Shown here piece by piece: positions 18,076 through 25,900 of a DNA stretch of 64,000 nt (position 1 is its first letter; each line of letters opens with the position of its first letter). The notes below the pieces were generated by a model. It ran no database searches, was not told the DNA's origin, and was given only the letters and a program-made list of their open reading frames with translations. This stretch comes from an uncultured Porphyromonadaceae bacterium (GTDB lineage Bacteria; Bacteroidota; Bacteroidia; Bacteroidales; Muribaculaceae). The stretch covers positions 131,096 to 195,095 of the forward strand of contig URMA01000001.1 in the NCBI GenBank assembly GCA_900548875.1, in the 5' to 3' direction. The position numbers and the translations under genes were made by a program.

Positions 18076-20307
18076 ATGAATCTGAGGCAATACAGCATAA
18101 TCATAGCAACTACAATCTTATCATCCAGCAGCATGTATATGTCGGGAAGCGAACTGGCGACAGCCCGCCGCGACACGACATTGAACCTCCATGAAGTTTC
18201 GATTACGGCGGTCAAGACCATCACTGACACGGAAAAAGGCGCCGGTGCCACAACGGAATTGTCCCGCCCATTGATTGAACGGATGAACATGGTGTCGTCA
18301 AAAAATATCAGCAGCATTGTCCCCAACATGTATATTCCCGACTATGGTTCGAGAGTCACCTCCTCCATTTATGTAAGAGGTATCGGCGCACGTATCGACC
18401 AGCCGGTCGTGGGACTCAACATCGACAACATACCGGTCATGAACAAGGACAACTACGATTTCGACATACTCGACATCGAAAATGTGGAAGTGATGCGCGG
18501 TCCCCAAAGTACGCTCTACGGACGCAACACGATGGGTGGAGTCATCAATATCCGCACACTCTCGCCGCTGACCTTTCAAGGCACACGCATACTCGCCGAA
18601 TATGGCAATGCCAACTCCACCAAACTGGGGGTCGCCCACTATGCCCGACTGTCCGACAAGTTCGGCATCGGGGGGAACATTTATGCCTACCATACCGACG
18701 GCTTCTTCACCAACGTGAACGACGGAGAAAAATGTGACAAGGAAAACAGCCTGCGGGCATCGCTCAAACTCGGATGGAAACCGAACGCACAACTGACCGT
18801 GGAAAACATGGCCAGCTTCGCGCTTGTACGCCAAGGGGGCTACGCCTATGAATCGGCCGACACCCGCGAAATCAATTACAACGACACCTGTTTCTACCGC
18901 CGGAACTCCGTCATGGACGGACTGACCGTCGGATGGAAGAATGAAAATATAACGGTGACCGGAGTGACCAGCTACCAGTACATTGACGACAACATGACGC
19001 TCGACCAGGACTTTCTGCCCCTCTCCTATTTTACCATGTCACAAATCCGAAAAGAACACGCCCTTACGGAGGACATTGTGGTCAAAAGCAACGGTGACAG
19101 GAAAATAAACTGGCTGGCAGGAGTTTTCGGCTTCTACAAGCATGCCGACATCAACGCGCCGGTTACGTTCAAGGACTACGGCATCGAAAACCTGATTGTA
19201 GGCAACTGGAACAACATCAACACCGATTACCCGATGAAATGGGACAGCGACGCTTTCGTTCTGGGCTCACAGTTCACCATGCCCGGCTACGGACTCGCCA
19301 CATACGGGGAAGTTTCAGCAGAATGGAACCACTTCACGGTAATCGGCGGCCTCCGACTTGACTATGAACAGAGCCGGCTCCATTACAGAAGCGACTGTAG
19401 CACCAGCTACACGCTGTACCATAATAATGAAGTGTTCCGAAACGACCCGATCGAGATTCATACCGACGGACATCTCAAGCGCTCTTTCCTCCAACTTCTA
19501 CCCAAAATATCGGTTGTCTACGAACTTCCGGCCAACGGTAAACTCTATGCCTCCGTCAAAAAAGGATATAAGGCAGGAGGATTCAACACACAGATGTTTT
19601 CCGACGTACTCCAACAGGAACTGATGGGGAAAATGGGTATCGGGAAAAAATATGACATCAACGACGTGGTGGGCTATAAGCCCGAAACGAGCTGGAACTA
19701 CGAAGTGGGCGGCAATCTCGAATTTTTCGACAACCGTCTGCTCGCCGACGTTGCCGCTTTCTATATTGACTGCCGCGACCAGCAGTTGACGGTATTCCCC
19801 GACGGGACAACCACCGGACGCATCATGACCAATGCCGGCAAGACCCGCAGTTTCGGAACAGAAGTGTCGCTGACAGCCCGACCGGTCAACAGACTGGAAC
19901 TGCGAGCCAGTTACGGATACACCAACGCAAAATTTGTGGAATTCAACAACGGGAAAAACAATTATGCCGGAAAAGTCATTCCTTATGCCCCGCAAAACAC
20001 TATCTTTGCAGGTGTAACCTATTCGTTCAAAATCCATCACGATTTTCTACGCTACGTTACTGTCGGAACGAATGTCAACGGCATCGGAAAGATATACTGG
20101 AACGAGTCCAACTCGACTGTGCAGCCGTTCTATGCACTGCTCAATGCCAATGTCCGACTGTCTGGCGAAAAATATTCGCTCGATTTTTGGACAAAAAATC
20201 TGACCGGCACGCAGTATAATACGTTTTATTTCGTTTCTATACAGCATGAGTTTCTCCAACGAGGGAAACCGTTGCAGATTGGCGCAACCCTAAGAATTAA
20301 TATTTAA
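18076..20307 (+). CDS. TonB-dependent outer-membrane receptor (non-SusC type)
   Basis: About 743 residues from ATG 18076 (MNLRQYSIIIATTILSSSSMYMSGSELATA, a signal peptide). In-frame ATGs at 18001 and 18031 lie in the promoter and operator region and are less likely. A TonB-box-like EVSITAVK is at residues 40-47. The plug includes YVRGIGARIDQPVVGLNIDNIP and VEVMRGPQSTLYGRNTMGGVINI (about 99-160). The remainder is a beta-barrel ending in an aromatic-rich strand. It lacks the N-terminal carboxypeptidase-like domain of SusC proteins, so glycan import with a SusD partner is unlikely; metal, siderophore, haem or cofactor import is more plausible. The substrate is not readable from sequence. A lipoprotein gene follows after 17 bp. 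Confidence 0.9.
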   Translation: MNLRQYSIIIATTILSSSSMYMSGSELATARRDTTLNLHEVSITAVKTITDTEKGAGATTELSRPLIERMNMVSSKNISSIVPNMYIPDYGSRVTSSIYVRGIGARIDQPVVGLNIDNIPVMNKDNYDFDILDIENVEVMRGPQSTLYGRNTMGGVINIRTLSPLTFQGTRILAEYGNANSTKLGVAHYARLSDKFGIGGNIYAYHTDGFFTNVNDGEKCDKENSLRASLKLGWKPNAQLTVENMASFALVRQGGYAYESADTREINYNDTCFYRRNSVMDGLTVGWKNENITVTGVTSYQYIDDNMTLDQDFLPLSYFTMSQIRKEHALTEDIVVKSNGDRKINWLAGVFGFYKHADINAPVTFKDYGIENLIVGNWNNINTDYPMKWDSDAFVLGSQFTMPGYGLATYGEVSAEWNHFTVIGGLRLDYEQSRLHYRSDCSTSYTLYHNNEVFRNDPIEIHTDGHLKRSFLQLLPKISVVYELPANGKLYASVKKGYKAGGFNTQMFSDVLQQELMGKMGIGKKYDINDVVGYKPETSWNYEVGGNLEFFDNRLLADVAAFYIDCRDQQLTVFPDGTTTGRIMTNAGKTRSFGTEVSLTARPVNRLELRASYGYTNAKFVEFNNGKNNYAGKVIPYAPQNTIFAGVTYSFKIHHDFLRYVTVGTNVNGIGKIYWNESNSTVQPFYALLNANVRLSGEKYSLDFWTKNLTGTQYNTFYFVSIQHEFLQRGKPLQIGATLRINI

Positions 20308-20324
20308 TAAAACTATAAAATACT

Positions 20325-21197
20325 ATGATGAAAAAAATCCTATCCCTATTGGCAGTTGTATTCCTGCTCTCATCCTGTCTCAACAGCGAAGATCCGAGTT
20401 ACACAGTTTCACTCTCTTCCGTAGGCTACAACCACGTAACTTCATTTGAAGACAACACGACGAAACTGACGGCATCCAGCTATGACCTGGCCATGGATCT
20501 TGGCAAAATGACGATGAACATCGGAATGAAAATCAACCTCGGCGACGGCAACGACCAGGTTGAACTTTATCTCAATGACATTAAAATATCGTACGGCACC
20601 GATGCGCTCTACGTGTTCTCTGCTTCGGAAATTGTTCCGGAAAAAGGCGGTTCAGCCGATCCGAACTACACCATCACAAACCTCAAAGGTAAAATGTGGG
20701 CCTACTACACAAGCGACGGCAGCTCGACACGCGAAGTGATTGTCCTGACTCTGTCCTACATCGTAAACGGCAAATACAGCGTATTCACCGTCGACAATCA
20801 GCCGACATTCGTCAACAACCAGACGACAACCACCTGCACGAGCGCAGATATCCCTGCATATACAACTGCAACCACTACCTATGCAGTCAAGATGACCAGC
20901 ACCTCGAAGGCCGATGTTACCATCTACAACGCCCAATTCAACAGCCAGATGCCGCAACTGACCATGACATTGAAAGATGTACCGGTTGTTCTGACTTCAC
21001 AAGGCTATGAACTGAAAGCAGAAAGCATTGTTCCGCAAATCAACGACACCCCGTTCGAACAATACAAGATGAACGACTTCCGCCTGCAGGTAATTTCACA
21101 GGGAACAGAAATGTACCTCAGCTTCAACTGCAATGTGATGAACGCCAGCTACACTGTGGCAGCCCACGGATACAGCTACATACAAGCCAATGAATAA
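20325..21197 (+). CDS. Secreted lipoprotein of unknown function, partner of the TonB-dependent receptor
   Basis: 290 residues. MMKKILSLLAVVFLLSSC has a lipobox with Cys18 as lipid-anchored residue, so the protein sits in a membrane facing the periplasm or the surface. The body is Ser/Thr-rich and beta-strand-rich, with no catalytic motif I recognise. It starts 17 bp after the receptor stop and the pair is closed by a strong terminator, so it probably works with the receptor (substrate capture or surface cofactor; inference). It does not look like SusD, which is longer and helical. The start may be either of two adjacent ATGs. Confidence 0.75.
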   Translation: MMKKILSLLAVVFLLSSCLNSEDPSYTVSLSSVGYNHVTSFEDNTTKLTASSYDLAMDLGKMTMNIGMKINLGDGNDQVELYLNDIKISYGTDALYVFSASEIVPEKGGSADPNYTITNLKGKMWAYYTSDGSSTREVIVLTLSYIVNGKYSVFTVDNQPTFVNNQTTTTCTSADIPAYTTATTTYAVKMTSTSKADVTIYNAQFNSQMPQLTMTLKDVPVVLTSQGYELKAESIVPQINDTPFEQYKMNDFRLQVISQGTEMYLSFNCNVMNASYTVAAHGYSYIQANE

Positions 21198-21222
21198 TTC
21201 AGCAATATTCACATAATTTACA

Positions 21223-21274
21223 ACTTGCGCCGGAATCTGTCGCCAACCGACAAATCCGGCGCAAGTCTTTTTTT
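21223..21274 (+). terminator. Terminator after the receptor/lipoprotein operon
   Basis: Perfect 12-bp stem (ACTTGCGCCGGA at 21223-21234 with 21255-21266) followed by C and seven T. Confidence 0.95.
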
Positions 21275-21400
21275 ATTGTATCGAGCCGGTTAAACTAAAA
21301 TTGGTTTAAAAAATCATATTTCGGGCACAATAATTCGCCCATTTCAAAACTTTTTTCTACTTTTACCAAATAATCTAACGACATTACAACCAGAACAGAA

Positions 21401-21943
21401 ATGCAACAAATAGAGGAAGACGACATTGTCAAAAGACTCAGAACTCCCGAGGACTGCCGACAAGCCTTCACGGAAGTGATAGCCCTCTACAGCGAACCCC
21501 TCTATTGGCAAATCAGAAAAATGGTCATCAACCACGAAGATGCCAACGACCTTCTCCAGAACACATTTCTGAAGGCATGGGCCAACGTGGAGAATTTCCG
21601 CGGAGAAGCGAAACTGTCGACCTGGCTCTACAAGATAGCCATCAACGAGTCTATCACCTTCCTTAACAAGGAACGCCAACGACAGAATATCTCGATTGAC
21701 GACGACGATACGTTTCTCATCGATACGCTGGAAAGTGACGAGTGGTTTGACGGCGACGAACTGAAGCTCGAATTGCAGAAAGCCATCAGCAAACTGCCGG
21801 AAAAGCAACGTCTGATTTTCAATATGAGGTATTTTGATGAAATGAAATATGAAGAGATGTCCGAAATTCTCGGAACTTCCGTCGGCGCTCTGAAGTCTTC
21901 ATTCCACCACGCTGTAAAAAAAATTGAACAATATTTTCAATAA
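21401..21943 (+). CDS. ECF-type RNA polymerase sigma factor
   Basis: 180 residues. Region 2 (about residues 25-95) includes DANDLLQNTFLKAWANVENFRGEAKLSTWLYKIAIN; region 4 (about 125-178) includes LPEKQRLIFNMRYFDEMKYEEMSEILGTSVGALKSSFHHAVKK with a helix-turn-helix. There is no region 1 or 3, as expected for group 4 (ECF) sigma factors, which redirect RNA polymerase in response to envelope signals. The next gene encodes a one-helix membrane protein of the kind that often acts as anti-sigma factor in Bacteroidota. Confidence 0.95.
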   Translation: MQQIEEDDIVKRLRTPEDCRQAFTEVIALYSEPLYWQIRKMVINHEDANDLLQNTFLKAWANVENFRGEAKLSTWLYKIAINESITFLNKERQRQNISIDDDDTFLIDTLESDEWFDGDELKLELQKAISKLPEKQRLIFNMRYFDEMKYEEMSEILGTSVGALKSSFHHAVKKIEQYFQ

Positions 21944-21983
21944 CGGTTAAACCTTTTTTTATTGTTTTAGTCAAAAGTATACT

Positions 21984-22391
21984 ATGAAACAGGAAAACGA
22001 CATATTCGATAAAATAGGAAAAGACCCAGGCTTCAGAGTGCCCGACGGCTATTTTGAAGACTTTGCAAAGAAAATGGCAGCACAGCTACCGGAGAAACAA
22101 TTTACTGTCGAGAAAAAGACTACCGTATGGCTGAGCATTCGCCCATGGGTCTACATGGCTGCCATGTTTGCCGGAATCTGGTGCATGATGTACATATTCT
22201 CGGACATCAAAAATGCCAGTTCCAAGAATTTAGGATTCAATCCGGAGATTGCCGACGCAATGAACGACGAACAGTTTGTCAACGAGTTCATGATGACAGG
22301 CACAGGCAATATTTCCGATTACGACCTTTTAATGGAAATATATAACGAAGGCGTCGACGCAAGCGTCTTTGATTCTGACTCTATTAATTGA
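21984..22391 (+). CDS. Probable anti-sigma factor (single-pass membrane protein)
   Basis: 135 residues. The N-terminal cytoplasmic part (about 1-50, including FRVPDGYFEDFAKKM) is followed by one membrane helix (about 54-73, WVYMAAMFAGIWCMMYIF) and a short acidic C-terminal part. The FxVPxGYFE stretch is common in small proteins encoded next to Bacteroidota ECF sigma genes. Position 40 bp after the sigma gene, size and topology support an anti-sigma role; binding to the sigma factor is inferred. It overlaps the TTG-type upstream extension of the next frame but not its ATG. Confidence 0.65.
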   Translation: MKQENDIFDKIGKDPGFRVPDGYFEDFAKKMAAQLPEKQFTVEKKTTVWLSIRPWVYMAAMFAGIWCMMYIFSDIKNASSKNLGFNPEIADAMNDEQFVNEFMMTGTGNISDYDLLMEIYNEGVDASVFDSDSIN

Positions 22392-22399
22392 ATTATCCA

Positions 22400-22864
22400 A
22401 TGAAAAGAACATATTTATTTATCACATTAGCCCTTTTATTTTTTACAATCCCGGCAATATCCTACGCACAGGATTCTGATGTTCAAACCAGAAAAAAATG
22501 GTTCCAGGAAGTAAGAAACTACAAATACGACTTCTTCGCCAAGGAAATGGAACTGACAAAAGAACAGCAGAATGCCTTTTTCCCCGAATATGAAGCAATG
22601 GAAAAAGCCATCTTCATGGTTAACAAGGAAGCCCGGGAAATGGAATCGAAGATTACCAACTCGAAAGATGCTGTTTCGGACACAGAATACGAAGCAGCGG
22701 CTTTGGCTTTAACCAAAATCAAGCAAAAGGAAGGCGAAATAGAAATGGAGTATTTCACCAAATTTGAAAAAATCCTTTCTAAAAAACAGCTGTTCCTGCT
22801 TAAACGAGCTGAAAACAAGTTCACACAAAGCATTCTGAACTATCACAAGAAAGCAGCTAAATAA
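22400..22864 (+). CDS. Periplasmic LTxxQ (Spy/CpxP-like) protein
   Basis: About 154 residues from ATG 22400, 8 bp after the anti-sigma stop. A TTG four codons upstream is possible but overlaps that stop. Signal peptide MKRTYLFITLALLFFTIPAISYA, then an all-helical, charged protein with LTKEQ at residues 52-56, the motif of the Spy/CpxP family of periplasmic stress sensors and chaperones. In CpxP-like systems the protein damps the stress pathway; that it senses misfolding for this sigma/anti-sigma pair is an inference from linkage. A terminator follows. Confidence 0.7.
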   Translation: MKRTYLFITLALLFFTIPAISYAQDSDVQTRKKWFQEVRNYKYDFFAKEMELTKEQQNAFFPEYEAMEKAIFMVNKEAREMESKITNSKDAVSDTEYEAAALALTKIKQKEGEIEMEYFTKFEKILSKKQLFLLKRAENKFTQSILNYHKKAAK

Positions 22865-22897
22865 ACAAAGAATAAACTACTTTTTCAAGAACCCATA

Positions 22898-22939
22898 ACA
22901 CCGGATTTCAGATGCTTGCCGAAATCCGGTGTTTTTTTT
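22898..22939 (+). terminator. Terminator of the sigma factor operon
   Basis: Perfect 12-bp stem (ACACCGGATTTC, 22898-22909, with 22921-22932) and eight T (22932-22939). It ends only 13 bp before the ATG of the macroglobulin gene, so that gene's promoter must overlap or precede this hairpin; TACTTTTT at 22878-22885 is a 7/8 match to TAnnTTTG. Confidence 0.9.
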
Positions 22940-22952
22940 ATAAACCTGCATT

Positions 22953-25900
22953 ATGAAAAAACTATTTTTCTTTCTATGTATCCTCCTGGCTGCAATGCCG
23001 GCAGCCGGGGCAAAACAATCGGAACCCGATTTCCGCTATCCGGAAACAGTGATGAAACAGGCGGCTGAACAGATGAAAAAAGCCGACAAGAAAAAGGACT
23101 ACCAGAACTTTATCGACGGCTTCATCCGATACTCCATCGCGAAAAGCCACATATCACAGGACTACGTTCCGCAAATCATACACACCACTGACAGCCTTGC
23201 TGCAACAATGGGCGACAAACGCTTCCAAGCAGTGCTCTACTGTTTGGAACTAAAAATGTTGGAAGCCTTTTACAATGAGAAGCCATACGTCTACTCCAGC
23301 CGCACCGAAATGACCGATACCGTACCCGGTGACATCAGAGAGTGGACGAACCGCAACTTCATCGACCGTGCCGTGGTATTGGCTGAAAACATTCTCGCAG
23401 AAAAGGATATTTTATCAAAAGAAAAAGTAGACAATTTCAAGACAATCATCAACGTTCCCAAAGAAGGGAAAGAGTTTGCCCCTACCCTCTTCGATGCGTT
23501 GGCCTATGAAACATTGGAATACCTGAACGAATTTGAATACACGGAAAATTACATTTATCCGATACAACGATTGGTCGACAGCAAAAGCTACATCAATGCG
23601 CCCAAAATATCTGATGAGCAAATCATAAACATGCAGCAGGCTTATTTCAAGGCATTGCTGACACTGCACAGCAACAACATTCCTGCTTATATTTATGCGG
23701 AACTGAAACGACTTGATGAATTGTACTGGATAGCATACGATATAACGGACGAAAAAGTCATCGAGCCTCAACTGGAAAAACTTTATCAACAATTCGCCGA
23801 CAGTAAGTATTCTACCGAAATTCTTATCCGCTTGCTTAACGATAAAGATATCAGCGAACAATGGTACAAGACAGCCCAAGAGCACGTCAAGCGCTATGCA
23901 GACTATCCTCGCATCAACGATGTCAAAAACTATATTAACAAATGCGAAGAACAGTCGGTCGACCTTACAACAAAAGACTGGTGGCTTCCGTCGGATTCCA
24001 TCCGTCTGGACGTGACTGCACGCAACCTGAATAAATTCAAGGTAAATATCTACCGCGTGACTTCCCAGCAGCCCCAATATGACAAGCTATCTGAATTGGG
24101 CAATCCTTTTTATTCCCAAACTTTCGTCATCGAATCAAACGGTATATACACTACAGATAAGAAAATAAAGTTACCACCATTGGATCTCGGATACTATTTA
24201 GTAATTGTGAAATTCACGGACAAAAAAGGCAAAACGCAAACATCCGACTCTCGTCAGGCCTTCACCGTTTCGAACCTGACAACATTGTTCCATGAAGTCA
24301 ATGATGAACAACGTCTGTACGTTGTCCGCGCTGACAACGGGCAGCCTATGGCCAACGCCCTATTGTCTTTTGTGGAAAATAAAAATGTGGTACAAAAGCA
24401 ACGTACCAACCGCTACGGATATGCCGTCATTGACAGAAAAGCAGGCCAATGTAATGGTTATGCGACATTGGGCAACGACACTGTACCATTCTACTTCTAT
24501 ACATCACCTACCCGAGAGGAATATATTTCAGGCAAAATATTTACAGACCTGAAAGTGTACCGTCCGGGGGAAACAGTTAAATTTTCTGCCATAATGTTCC
24601 ATTCTGGGAAAAAGAACATACCGGTAAAGGAAGAAACGGTCAACATTACCGTGACAAATCCTAACGGCAAAAAGGTGGCTGAAATGACAATGCTGACAGA
24701 TGCGTTCGGACGCGTTGACTCCACATTCATAACTTCCAAGGACGGAATCTCCGGATATTACAATATTTCCATCAAAAACAGCAAAAACAGGTATATAGCA
24801 TCTTCAAGCATACAAGTGAGCGAATACAAGGCCCCGACATTCTATATCAGTTATGACAAAGAGCGTTCGAACCTTGCCACAACCGACTCCGTATGCCTGA
24901 AAGGCACAGTCATGACATTCTCGCAATTTCCGATTGCCAATGCCACAATTTCCTACTCACTCAACCCTCAGAACTTTTACTGGATTGAAAACAATGATTT
25001 GGATAGCACATCAGGTACAACAACGACCGATGCACAAGGCAACTGGTCCATTCTGCTTCCGGCAAGCATCTTCAATGGCTCCAACTGGGGAGTCTTCCAA
25101 TTGGAACTGACTGCAACTTCGGAAAACGGAGAAACGCAAACTACCAGCGAAACCATCCGTATCGGAAGCAAAACCATACTCTCAATGGAAACCAAGGAAA
25201 AATATCTGAACGAACAACCGATATTGTTCCCAATCCACGCCCATAACCTGAATCAGGAACCGATGGATGTGGACTGCATCTACCGCGTCATCGCAGAAAA
25301 AGATACGGTAGCAACAGGCACTGTCAACACAAAAAATCCAGTCATTAACCTGACTTCTTTGAAATCGGGCAAATACAAGCTGTCACTTCGCATTGCCGGA
25401 GAAAAAGTACAAGACAATGACATTGTCCGCGACATTATCCTATACCGCAACTCAGACACCCTGCCTCCAGTCGAAACCATACTTTGGACTACCAAGGAGG
25501 CTGTGACCTGTAACGAGGACAACAGCTTTAGCCTTGAGTTGGGAAGCACGGCTGACAATTATTTCTTCTACACCATATATAACGACGAAAAAGTAATCGT
25601 TGACAGCTGGCAGTTCAAAGAAAAAGGCTTCACAAACTTCAATGAAAAAGCTGAATTCAGCAATGATTCCAAAACCTACCTGCAACTGACGGCCGTCCAC
25701 AATTGTGAGGAAGAAACCGTACTCATCGAACTGCGCCCTTCCGCTCCACGCGACACGGTTAGCATAAAGCTGGAAACATTCCGCGACAATATTACCCCTG
25801 GCTCACGCGAAACATGGAAACTCCGCATTGCCGACAACAAGGGGAAAAACTACAAGGGGGCAGTTTTGGCCAATATGTATGATGCGGCACTAAATAAAAT

